Shown: in pieces, positions 6,737 through 13,397 of the stretch
Layout of the letters: each line of letters starts with the position of its first letter
Numbering within the stretch: the stretch's first letter is position 1
Assembly: GCA_016763355.1 (NCBI GenBank)
Contig: JAESTY010000199.1
Coordinates: 1 to 13,397, forward strand
Reading direction: 5' to 3'
Length of the DNA stretch: 13,397 nucleotides
Source of the DNA: Immundisolibacteraceae bacterium
GTDB lineage: Bacteria; Pseudomonadota; Gammaproteobacteria; Immundisolibacterales; Immundisolibacteraceae
Position numbers and translations under genes: made by a program
The notes under the pieces: generated by a model
What the model was told of the DNA's origin: nothing
The model's input: the letters and a program-made list of their open reading frames with translations, nothing else
The model's database searches: none

Positions 6737-7929
6737 TAAACTTCCATATCGATCAATGGGCGGCTTACTGGCCGTTGAAGCAGACTTTGAGTCCCATCAG
6801 CTTTAGGGAATATCCCCGCAGTAAGCTGGCTATCTTCAAGACCAGCCTGGGTTAGTTGATGCTGTAACTTCTCAAAGTTTGATTGCAGCTGCTGCCTTGT
6901 ATCCGGCTGATCAGTACGAAAATCAACATGCAGACCCGAGCTGTTGAGTTGAATCAGGCTCTGGAGTTTGCCGATATTGGGTAAATCAAAATTTAGTGTC
7001 ACCTGCCAACGATGTTGGGCTTTTTCTGCGGAGGTTGAATTTTCATCATCCCTGTTTTTGTTGGCCCGTTTTTTTGAGGGCTGTCGATCAATGGCTATTT
7101 CTACTCCGTGGGTACGTTCTCCCTCACGCAATAGCAGGTCAGTGGTTAACATGCGACGCCCACCCTCATCTCGCAGGGTGGTCAGTTGCTGGCTTTCGAT
7201 GCGGGCCAGCGCGCTTTCGGTTATTTCCCTGACTTGGCGCTGTACGCGGCCTACCTCTTCGTTCTGGTTCGGCGTCGACATTGCCTGCTGCAAAGTTTTC
7301 AGGAGCTGAGCTTTGAAGTCGCTAGCCGGATTTTTTTCCGGACTAGTTAACAGCTTATGTTCTAACAGGGTGCCGCTATTAATGATTGCCTGTTGCAACT
7401 GGGCTGGCTTAAGTAACTGCTGTGGGCTGTTTGATTGGGTGAATAGCCGCTGGAGTTGCTGTGATATACGGCTGTCGATTTTGTCTAAGGGTAGTTGTCC
7501 GAGTTGGGCAATTAGTGACCCCATCGGTTGCTGGCGGGGTAGGGCGAACCTTAGTGCTCGATCTACTGTTTGAAACTGCAGGTTTTCCGGGCTTTGAGTC
7601 TGAACCGGTAACCTCGGGGTGGTTGCAGATTCGACATGAGTCCGTAGTTGCAGCATTGGACCACTACGATCGACTGTGATCAGTAGTTTTTCGCCGGCGG
7701 CCAGCGGCAAGTTGCTCGATGCGGCGATATGTTGACCGCCGATACGTAGCAGGAACAGGTTTTTTTGCAGATTAGTTTCTACGGTAGCAACAAGCTGGGA
7801 ACCGTGGCGCAGGTTGAGTACGTCGGTCGGAATCAGCGCGTTGCCAGTAGCCAGGCGCGGCAGAACCTGCGGTTCCGTTGTTGAGTGACTACCGCGCTGG
7901 CTATTGATCACTTGGGTAACCGGAATCAT
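6736..7929 (-). CDS. FliK-like protein with a C-terminal hook-length-control domain
   Basis: The C-terminal 70 or so residues, beginning HRWQVTLNFDLPNIGKLQ and ending near LTAGIFPK, fit the FliK C-terminal domain (Flg_hook), which in flagella contacts FlhB to switch export from hook to filament subunits. The preceding 300 residues are Q-, L- and S-rich with low complexity, as is usual in FliK, and include a basic K/R-rich patch just before the domain. From ATG 7929 the protein has 397 residues. TTG 7956 would add nine; an in-frame stop lies just above it, and neither start has a convincing ribosome binding site. The next gene is the FlhB-like partner, overlapping by one base, and no other flagellar gene is nearby. 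The pairing of FliK-like with FlhB-like domains suggests they interact. It may be an accessory flagellar factor or have a non-flagellar function. Confidence 0.82.
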   Translation of the reverse strand: MIPVTQVINSQRGSHSTTEPQVLPRLATGNALIPTDVLNLRHGSQLVATVETNLQKNLFLLRIGGQHIAASSNLPLAAGEKLLITVDRSGPMLQLRTHVESATTPRLPVQTQSPENLQFQTVDRALRFALPRQQPMGSLIAQLGQLPLDKIDSRISQQLQRLFTQSNSPQQLLKPAQLQQAIINSGTLLEHKLLTSPEKNPASDFKAQLLKTLQQAMSTPNQNEEVGRVQRQVREITESALARIESQQLTTLRDEGGRRMLTTDLLLREGERTHGVEIAIDRQPSKKRANKNRDDENSTSAEKAQHRWQVTLNFDLPNIGKLQSLIQLNSSGLHVDFRTDQPDTRQQLQSNFEKLQHQLTQAGLEDSQLTAGIFPKADGTQSLLQRPVSRPLIDMEV

Positions 7930-8031
7930 CCAGTTGCTGTCGGCAAATACTGGCAAAGCCTGAGTGAAATTTTAGTCGGGATGATGCGCGGAGACCGCCT
8001 GAGTCCTGAAATAGATCGATTTTCTGCAACA

Positions 8032-8059
8032 CTTGAAAAAGCTGATTGTGCCCTCATAT
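8032..8059 (+). promoter_or_regulatory. Sigma-32 heat-shock promoter of htpG
   Basis: CTTGAAA at 8032-8038 is a perfect heat-shock -35 box, and CCTCATAT at 8052-8059 matches seven of eight positions of the -10 consensus CCCCATNT. The spacing between CTTGAA and the -10 is 14 bases, which is in the optimal range. Transcription would start near 8066, giving a leader of about 140 bases before htpG. htpG is a classic RpoH-regulon gene, so site and gene agree. Confidence 0.82.
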
Positions 8060-8128
8060 GCCACTCCACCGGGGTGGTGTTATTCAGGCGTGCGAGCGTC
8101 GACCCATCTCGGGTTAAATTCTGGCTTG

Positions 8129-8180
8129 GTTAAGGTCTTGTCTAGTGATCTTGCCTTAACGTTTAAGGCCGTTCTTTTTA
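8129..8180 (+). promoter_or_regulatory. Attenuator-like alternative hairpins in the htpG leader
   Basis: Three short segments can pair in two exclusive ways. GTTAAGG (8129-8135) pairs with CCTTAAC (8154-8160), while GCCTTAA (8153-8159) pairs with TTAAGGC (8163-8169) around a three-base CGT loop. The second hairpin is followed by CG and then TTCTTTTT (8172-8179), the outline of an intrinsic terminator. The first hairpin would occupy its left arm and act as an antiterminator. Both lie downstream of the sigma-32 start and before the ribosome binding site GGAG at 8193-8196. The terminator stem is only seven pairs and A/T-rich at the top, so it would be weak and possibly temperature-sensitive. Pairings are seen; regulation is inferred. 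Confidence 0.45.
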
Positions 8181-8207
8181 CCTGGATAGTCCGGAGCTAT
8201 AACTAGC

Positions 8208-10133
8208 ATGAGCGATCAGATCGAAACCCGCGCATTTGAGACCGAAACCAGTCAGCTACTGCAGCTGATGATTCACTCGCTGTATAGTAATAAGGAGATT
8301 TTCCTACGGGAACTGGTCTCTAATGCTTCTGATGCGCTCGATAAATTGCGTTTTGAAGCGGTTCAGAATGCCGACCTGCTGCAGGGTGATAGCGATTTAG
8401 TGATTCGGGTTGAGGTCGATAAAGAAGCCAATCAGATCATCATTTCTGATAACGGTATTGGTATGGACCGTGATGAAGTAATGGCCAATATCGGCACCAT
8501 CGCGCGATCGGGGACAGCCGAGTTCAGTAAAATGCTCGCCGAGGCTAAAGACAGTGAAACCGATGCCAATCTGACTGGCCAGTTCGGAGTTGGTTTTTAT
8601 TCCAGCTTTATCGTTGCCGATAAGGTTACGGTTGAAACCCGCCGGGCCGGACTTGACGCAGCTGAAGGCGTGCGCTGGATTTCCGACGGCAGCGGTGAAT
8701 ACACCATTGAAACCATCGACCGGCCGGACCGCGGAACCGTTATTACTCTCCTCCTTAATGAAGAAAGCAACGAATTCGTCGAGAGTTATCGCATTGAAAG
8801 TGTGATTAAAAAATATTCCGATCACATCACCTTCCCAGTACAGATGCTCAAAGAGCCAACCCCGGCGTTTGATGCCGAGGCGGAACCAGAAGCTGATGAG
8901 GCCGAAGAAAAGCCGGCTCCAGAACCAGAATGGACAGCGATCAACCGGGCAACCGCGCTCTGGACTCGGTCCCGTAAAGATATTGGTGAAGACGAGTACG
9001 ATGAGTTTTATAAGCAGCTCAGTTATGACTATCAAAAGCCCCTGGCTCGAATCCATAGTCGGGTAGAAGGCAAGCAGGAATACACCCTGCTGCTTTATGT
9101 ACCAACCAATCCACCGTTTGATCTCTACGATCGGGATCGTCGCCACGGTATCAAGCTGTACGTGAAGAGGGTATTCATCATGGATGATGCAGACAACCTG
9201 ATGCCGGGTTATCTGCGCTTTGTGAAGGGCCTGATCGACTCCGACGATCTGCCGCTGAATATTTCCCGAGAAATATTGCAGGGTAATAAGTTGGTCGATT
9301 CGATCCGTTCTGGTGCTACCCGCAAGGTGCTCGACTGTCTTAAGGATATAGCCGCTGCAGATGCTGACAAGTATCAGCAGTTCTGGGACAACTTCGGCAA
9401 AGTTCTCAAAGAAGGTCTGGTCGATGATTTTGCTAACAAAGAACGGTTAGCCAAATTACTGCGTTTTGCGACCACCGCTACTGACGGTGATAAGCAGGTT
9501 GCTAGCCTTGATGATTATCTTGGCCGGATGGGCGAAAAACAGGAAAAAATCTACTACATCACCGGCGATAACCATGTTGGTGCCAGTAGCTCGCCGCATC
9601 TGGAAGTGTTTCGTAAACATAACATCGAAGTGCTGCTGCTCAGTGATCCAATTGATGAGTGGGTGGTTAGTTCGCTCACCGAGTTTGAAGGTAAATCCCT
9701 GCAGTCAGTTTCTAAAGGCGAACTCGGCTTGGAAGCGCTGATTGGCGAAGACGGTAAAACCGATGCCGAGGACAGTGATGAAGAGAAATCCATTACTGAT
9801 CAGATTGCCGAGGTGTTAAAAACTCAGGTTGAGAGCGTCCGTGTTACCCGCCGTCTAACCGACTCTCCGGCCTGTCTGGTGAAGGGTGAAAACGAGATGA
9901 GTGGCAATATGGAACGCATCATGAAAGCCGCTGGTCAGGCCTTTGAAGGCGGTAAGCCGGTGCTGGAGGTTAATCTTGATCATAAACTGCTGCAGCGATT
10001 GAAGTCAGAAACCGCAGAAGATGTTTCTGCCGACCTGGCACAGGTCATTTATGATCAGGCCCTACTCAGCGAAGGTGCTCAGTTAGAGAACCCAGCAGAA
10101 TATGTGAAGCGGGTAAATCGCCTACTAACCTAA
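8208..10133 (+). CDS. htpG: Molecular chaperone HtpG (bacterial Hsp90)
   Basis: HtpG is the cytoplasmic ATP-dependent Hsp90 chaperone that remodels client proteins, often with DnaK. At 641 residues it is slightly longer than E. coli HtpG (624). The N-terminal GHKL ATPase domain is complete: [14 protein letters not shown] with the catalytic Glu35 and Mg-coordinating Asn39, DNGIGM (81-86) and GQFGVGFYS (124-132). The middle domain carries [11 protein letters not shown] and [11 protein letters not shown] with its conserved Arg. The C-terminal dimerisation domain runs to LLT at the end. Residues about 216-241 form an acidic, proline- and alanine-rich insert between the N-terminal and middle domains, where eukaryotic Hsp90 has its charged linker; this explains much of the extra length. 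Start is ATG with GGAG eleven bases upstream. It is preceded by a heat-shock promoter and ends at a strong terminator. Confidence 0.98.
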
Positions 10134-10176
10134 TGTTTCGTAAGGTTATTTTCGATTATTAATTAAAGTTCAGATA

Positions 10177-10213
10177 AAACCCGCTTGGAAAGTGATTTCT
10201 AAGCGGGGTTTTT
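10177..10213. terminator. Bidirectional intrinsic terminator between htpG and the GGDEF gene
   Basis: CCCGCTTGGAAA (10180-10191) pairs with TTTCTAAGCGGG (10196-10207), giving twelve pairs with one G-T wobble around the tetraloop GTGA. On the plus strand it is followed by G and TTTTT; on the minus strand it is followed by TTTTA. It can therefore end both htpG and the convergent diguanylate cyclase transcript. Confidence 0.9.
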
Positions 10214-10218
10214 AATGT

Positions 10219-11478
10219 TCAAAGTTCAATGACTCGATTACGTCCGGTGGTCTTTGCCTGGTAAACCGCTTCATCGGCCAGTGAAATCATCTGTTCCAGG
10301 GAATCCCCAAGTTTAGTGGTTACACCGATACTCACGGTTACCTTGATGGTGGTGCCTTCGGCGTTAATCTCCATCTGTTCCACTTGCTTGCGGACTCTTT
10401 CAAACACCTCTCGGGCATCGGCCGCCGAATTGACCACCGCGACGCAGATAAATTCTTCACCACCAAAACGGGCGATGACGTCTGTTTTTCGGAACATCTC
10501 GGTGATCTTGTCAGCCATGCCGATCAGCACTAAATCGCCTGTGGCATGTCCATGACGGTCGTTAATGGTTTTGAAGTTGTCGGCATCGATCATGCCAACA
10601 GCAAGGTGGAAGCTACCCCGCAAAGCATTGCTATGTAATAACTTGCCCTGAGAAAATAGCGTGTGGCGATTTTTTAGTTTGGTTAGATAATCAGTGGAGG
10701 CAAGTTCGTTCAGCGTGCTTATGTAACGCACCAGTCGACAATGTTGGTTGACCCGCGCGTAGAACTCATCGGTAGAGAAAGGTTTGGATAGATAGTCGTT
10801 GGCACCGGCCTTCAAAAATTTAACCGTGGTTGCGTCGTCCTGGTTTGTCGATATACCAATTAGAGCCAGCTCTTCCTGGTCAAACCTTAAGCGAATTTTC
10901 TCTATTAGCTGCAGGCCACTCATTTCGGGCATGTTTTGATCAATCAGTGCCAGCGGAATGGATTCGTTGTGTTGGAGGACCTCGAGTGCAACAGCGCCAT
11001 TTTCGGCAGTGATTACCTGGTAACGTAAATTTTTGAGTAGCCTGGTCAGGTAGTTACGCTGGCTGGTGCTGTCATCAACCACCAGTATGGTTTGGCGCTG
11101 ATGGGCATAGGTGTTTTTAACTATCTCTGCAATATAATCGATCTGCTTGATGCTCTCCTTAATTACATAGTCGATCACCAGACTGGAGTCGATATTGCTG
11201 ATCAGAGTTTCTGAGCTGGCACCGGTCAGCACGATGGTTGGTATCGAACATTTTCTCGTCAGTTCAATGACTTCACCGTTTGCCGCATCATCGAGCACCA
11301 GCCCGACGACGGCACATAGATAGTCTGTGCCGTCGGCTAGAAGAGCGGCGGCCTTCTGGTAGGTCGATATACAGATCGCATCGATGTTTGGCACTCTGCG
11401 AATGCGCGCAGCGGTCAACTCCCTTACAGAGGTGCTGCCTTCGACGATGAGTACTTGATGAAGTAGCTGTGCTGACAT
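10219..11478 (-). CDS. Response regulator REC-REC-GGDEF, diguanylate cyclase
   Basis: The 419-residue cytoplasmic protein would make c-di-GMP from two GTP. Receiver 1 (about 8-122) is degenerate: the phospho-acceptor position in CAVVGLVLDD is Gly59 instead of Asp, and the acidic pair is reduced to Glu13 (IVEGS), though Thr85 and Lys107 remain. Receiver 2 (about 130-248) is intact, with DD at 135-136, phospho-acceptor Asp180 in LIDQNMPEMSG, Ser/Thr 210-211 and Lys232 in SKPF. The GGDEF domain (about 260-419) has GGEEF at 339-343, an active form of the signature, and the RxxD inhibitory site (R330-D333) exactly five residues before it. Activity is therefore likely to depend on phosphorylation of receiver 2, with product feedback. 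The architecture recalls PleD. No histidine kinase is next to it. The ATG has a weak GGGTAA upstream. The CZB chemoreceptor is transcribed divergently. Confidence 0.93.
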   Translation of the reverse strand: MSAQLLHQVLIVEGSTSVRELTAARIRRVPNIDAICISTYQKAAALLADGTDYLCAVVGLVLDDAANGEVIELTRKCSIPTIVLTGASSETLISNIDSSLVIDYVIKESIKQIDYIAEIVKNTYAHQRQTILVVDDSTSQRNYLTRLLKNLRYQVITAENGAVALEVLQHNESIPLALIDQNMPEMSGLQLIEKIRLRFDQEELALIGISTNQDDATTVKFLKAGANDYLSKPFSTDEFYARVNQHCRLVRYISTLNELASTDYLTKLKNRHTLFSQGKLLHSNALRGSFHLAVGMIDADNFKTINDRHGHATGDLVLIGMADKITEMFRKTDVIARFGGEEFICVAVVNSAADAREVFERVRKQVEQMEINAEGTTIKVTVSIGVTTKLGDSLEQMISLADEAVYQAKTTGRNRVIEL

Positions 11479-11857
11479 GAGTTACCCAAATTGGCTAAAA
11501 AATTACCGGGCGCACTGGTGGTCTCGAAGCAGGCAGTTCTAGTTGGTGAGCAGATCCCAAACGGTTATCAATATTTAGATTATGGCTTTCGTTAAGGGCT
11601 TATTTAGCTCTATCGGGCGCTAAGAAACTTTACTTGAGGGTTGTTAAAAGGCCTAGCTGGGATCGCCTCGCGTAGGTTTGAAGGATAAAGCTGCTGAGAA
11701 GGTGCAGATTTAACTGAAGAGATCTTTTATTAGCGCTAAAGAATAGGGGGTTGTTGGGCGCTAACCTTTTTGGTGGTTTTACTATGCTTTATTAGTTAGA
11801 AGACTGCCAACGCTAGGCCGTTAAGCGCCGCCAAACCTGAAAAAATGGAACCTTTTA
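11479..11857. other. 379-base intergenic region between divergent GGDEF and chemoreceptor genes
   Basis: No open reading frame of note and no RNA gene was recognised. The region contains the perfect 10-base palindrome TTAGCGCTAA (11730-11739) and two copies of GGGCGCTAA (11615-11623 and 11756-11764). TTAGC/GCTAA hairpins form at 11604-11623 and at 11730-11764. A possible FliA promoter overlaps the second set. No c-di-GMP riboswitch signature was seen. Confidence 0.5.
11737..11764 (+). promoter_or_regulatory. Possible FliA (sigma-28) promoter for the chemoreceptor
   Basis: TAAAGAAT (11737-11744) is six of eight to the -35 consensus TAAAGTTT, and GGCGCTAA (11757-11764) is six of eight to the -10 consensus GCCGATAA, with 12 bases between against the usual 11. 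Transcription would start near 11771, leaving a leader of about 87 bases. Chemoreceptor genes are often in the FliA regulon, which favours the call, but the match is imperfect and overlaps a repeated motif. Confidence 0.33.
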
Positions 11858-13027
11858 ATGAGATTTTTTGGCGATAGAATAAATAAAAGTAAGCTAATTG
11901 AGGACTTAACTGCCCAGCTGCACCTGCTGGAGGAGCAGAAGGTTGAGCTGGAACGAAGGTTAGCGGGTAGTGATGCACTGATGACCACCTCTTTACGTGA
12001 AAGTGCAGAATTGGCCCAAAAGGTACACCACGAAGTAGAAAGTGCTCGGTTCTTTTTCAAGTCTCAATTTATGCTTACCGAGGTGCGCGACAAAATCAGT
12101 GGCGCCGCAGAAAACCTGTTGCAGGAACGTCAGCAACTCGAAGAGTCGATGTCGAGCTTTAATCAAATCAATGCGATGATGGAAAGTAGTACCAAGACGC
12201 TGGATTCTCTATACCAGAAGTCATCTAGCATGAACGATAAGGTCGCTGAATTAACCGAGACAGCAACCCAAATTGAGGGATTTGTCGAGCAAATAAAGGC
12301 GATCACCGAGCAGACTAATTTATTGGCTTTGAATGCGGCTATTGAGGCTGCTCGCGCCGGCGAGCAGGGTCGTGGTTTTGCGGTGGTGGCCGATGAAGTT
12401 CGTTCGCTGGCAAATCGAACTGCAGAGGCGTCGGTGCAGATTACTGCGCTGACTCAATCTACCCAGACACAAACTAATGCGGTTTCTATCGGCATACAGA
12501 ACACCATGGAAGAGACTAAGGAGGTTTCAGAGACCTCCAACACGATCAATACGGTCATAGATCAGATGTCTGACCTGGCCAGAAATATGTTTGGCATTAT
12601 TTCCCGCTCGGCCATCAGCGCCTTTTTAAATACAGTAAAGCTTGACCACCTTGATTACAAAACCAATGTCTATCTGTGTCTTCGAAAAGATAACGCCGGT
12701 AATGTAGAGGGCAATGTTGATGCGGTGAAATACCATACCGAGTGTCGGCTTGGCCGCTGGTATTACGAAGGTGAGGGTAAGCAACGCTATTCAACGTCAC
12801 CTGCCTATTCAAAACTGGAGCAACCGCACATTGGGGTTCATGCTGCAGGTCAGGGAGCGCTCGAGGCTTTTGCTAAGGGGGACGAGCGGGCAGTTCTTAA
12901 GAGCCTAACAGCGATGGAGCACGCCAGTGTCAAGGTCTTTGAATTGCTCAATGAATTAGATCGGGAAATAGCCGAGCAGGAATATGTTGTTATGGAAGAA
13001 GATCATGGCGATGTGGATCTTTTTTAA
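11858..13027 (+). CDS. Soluble methyl-accepting chemotaxis protein with CZB zinc-binding domain
   Basis: This 389-residue receptor has no membrane segment, so it acts in the cytoplasm, feeding CheA/CheW signalling. The N-terminal 12-60 region is a coiled coil. The signalling hairpin is centred on the conserved tip AITEQTNLLALNAAIEAARA followed by GEQGRGFAVVADEVRSLA (148-185). The C-terminal CZB domain (about 252-369) shows all four expected zinc ligands: His264 (DHLDYK), Cys296 (ECRLGRWYY), and His324 and His328 (PHIGVH). The spacing is close to that in the CZB domain of DgcZ. CZB receptors such as Helicobacter TlpD respond to zinc or oxidants through the reactive cysteine, so zinc, hypochlorite or redox sensing is likely. 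No CheR-docking pentapeptide is visible at the C-terminus, which ends DHGDVDLF. The ATG is preceded by GGAA at eight bases. It converges on arfB. Confidence 0.95.
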   Translation: MRFFGDRINKSKLIEDLTAQLHLLEEQKVELERRLAGSDALMTTSLRESAELAQKVHHEVESARFFFKSQFMLTEVRDKISGAAENLLQERQQLEESMSSFNQINAMMESSTKTLDSLYQKSSSMNDKVAELTETATQIEGFVEQIKAITEQTNLLALNAAIEAARAGEQGRGFAVVADEVRSLANRTAEASVQITALTQSTQTQTNAVSIGIQNTMEETKEVSETSNTINTVIDQMSDLARNMFGIISRSAISAFLNTVKLDHLDYKTNVYLCLRKDNAGNVEGNVDAVKYHTECRLGRWYYEGEGKQRYSTSPAYSKLEQPHIGVHAAGQGALEAFAKGDERAVLKSLTAMEHASVKVFELLNELDREIAEQEYVVMEEDHGDVDLF

Positions 13028-13063
13028 AAATAATCGGTTCCCGCCGAATCAACCTCAGTTTTG

Positions 13064-13397
13064 TTAACCCAGGTCTTTCACCGAACCCCTTAGCGATTTA
13101 GTACGGCCCCGTTGGTTCTTACTGTCTAGCCGTTTTTTCTCTGACCCCCGGGTCGGTTTGGTGGGCCGTCGTTTTTTTTGCACCACACCTGCCTGTCGAA
13201 TCAGTTGCTGCAGTCTTTCCAGCGCATCTTTGCGGTTTTTGTCCTGGGTACGAAACCGCTGTGCCTTGATGGTGATCACACCACTATTATTAATTCGATT
13301 ATCTGATAGCGCGAGCAAACGTTGTTTATAAAAATCAGGCAGCCTGCTGGCTTTGATATCAAATTTCAGATGGATCGCCGATGAGACTTTGTTGACG
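13064..13397 (-). CDS. arfB: Ribosome-rescue peptidyl-tRNA hydrolase ArfB (YaeJ), N-terminus beyond window
   Basis: ArfB frees ribosomes stalled on mRNAs without a stop codon by hydrolysing peptidyl-tRNA. The visible frame runs from the window edge and begins VNKVSSAIHLKFDIKAS, which follows directly after the catalytic GGQ in E. coli ArfB (GGQHVNKTSTAIHLRFDI). The GGQ itself should therefore lie just outside the window. The rest matches the family: SGVITIKAQRFRTQDKNR, and the basic C-terminal tail KKRRPTKPTRGSEKKRL and beyond, which enters the empty mRNA channel of the ribosome. About 110 of some 140 residues are present. It ends 36 bases from the convergent chemoreceptor gene; no convincing terminator lies between. 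Confidence 0.95.
   Translation of the reverse strand, partial: VNKVSSAIHLKFDIKASRLPDFYKQRLLALSDNRINNSGVITIKAQRFRTQDKNRKDALERLQQLIRQAGVVQKKRRPTKPTRGSEKKRLDSKNQRGRTKSLRGSVKDLG

Noticed and set aside
7945..7976. FliA-like promoter on the minus strand before the FliK-like gene
   Set aside because: TAAA and a GCCGATAA-like element can be aligned, but the -10 would overlap the alternative start codon and the spacing is poor.
7885..8133. An 82-codon plus-strand frame before htpG
   Set aside because: It overlaps the 5' end of the FliK-like gene and the sigma-32 promoter, has no good ribosome binding site and no family resemblance.
8397..9146. A 249-codon open frame antisense to htpG
   Set aside because: It lies fully inside the certain htpG gene, has no recognisable domain, and such long antisense frames are common opposite highly expressed coding sequences.
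11604..11764. Integron attC site suggested by GGGCGCTAA and TTAGCGC
   Set aside because: There is no proper GTTRRRY/RYYYAAC pair with internal boxes, no integrase and no cassette-like gene nearby.
13028..13063. Terminator between the chemoreceptor and arfB
   Set aside because: Only very short pairings (CGG/CCG, AACCT/AGGT) are possible; no stable stem with T-tract.

Overview
The window looks like ordinary chromosome from a gammaproteobacterium with roughly balanced base composition. This rests on family resemblance: UbiG, HemH, DinF, HtpG and the YcfH-type TatD protein all read like gammaproteobacterial orthologues, and a FliA-type and a sigma-32-type promoter can be proposed. The genus cannot be determined from the sequence. 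No insertion sequence, prophage gene, CRISPR array, tRNA or rRNA was seen.

Layout. Positions 1-558 (+) hold the C-terminal two thirds of a YcfH/TatD metal-dependent hydrolase, cut by the window edge. It converges on a two-gene minus-strand unit, hemH (ferrochelatase) followed by ubiG (ubiquinone O-methyltransferase), which ends at 633. The hemH frame contains an in-frame TAA at codon 4 of its most natural start, so its true start or integrity is in doubt. Divergent from hemH is an MscS/YnaI-type mechanosensitive channel (2494-3606, +). It is followed by a secreted protein with Sel1-like repeats (3699-4826, +), whose ribosome binding site sits in a small hairpin. A DinF-type MATE transporter follows at 5065-6408 (+). 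It converges on a minus-strand pair made of a FliK-like gene (6736-7929) and a small FlhB-C-terminal-like gene (6419-6736), joined by a TAATG stop/start overlap and lying away from any flagellar cluster.

htpG (Hsp90, 8208-10133, +) has a near-consensus sigma-32 heat-shock promoter at 8032-8059. Its leader contains two mutually exclusive hairpins, the second followed by a T-tract, like an attenuator. htpG ends at a strong bidirectional terminator shared with the convergent 10219-11478 (-) gene, a REC-REC-GGDEF diguanylate cyclase whose first receiver is degenerate. Divergently transcribed from it, across a 379-base gap with a possible FliA promoter, is a soluble chemoreceptor with a C-terminal zinc-binding CZB domain (11858-13027, +). 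The window closes with the C-terminal part of arfB (13064-13397, -), a ribosome-rescue hydrolase.

How the genes relate. Most are housekeeping or stress genes (heme, quinone, osmotic down-shock, heat shock, ribosome rescue). A second theme is motility and c-di-GMP: FliK-like, FlhB-like, diguanylate cyclase and CZB chemoreceptor. I did not find an obvious new defence or mobile system. The points most worth checking are the htpG leader, the hemH nonsense codon, the orphan FliK-like/FlhB-like pair and the Sel1-gene hairpin.
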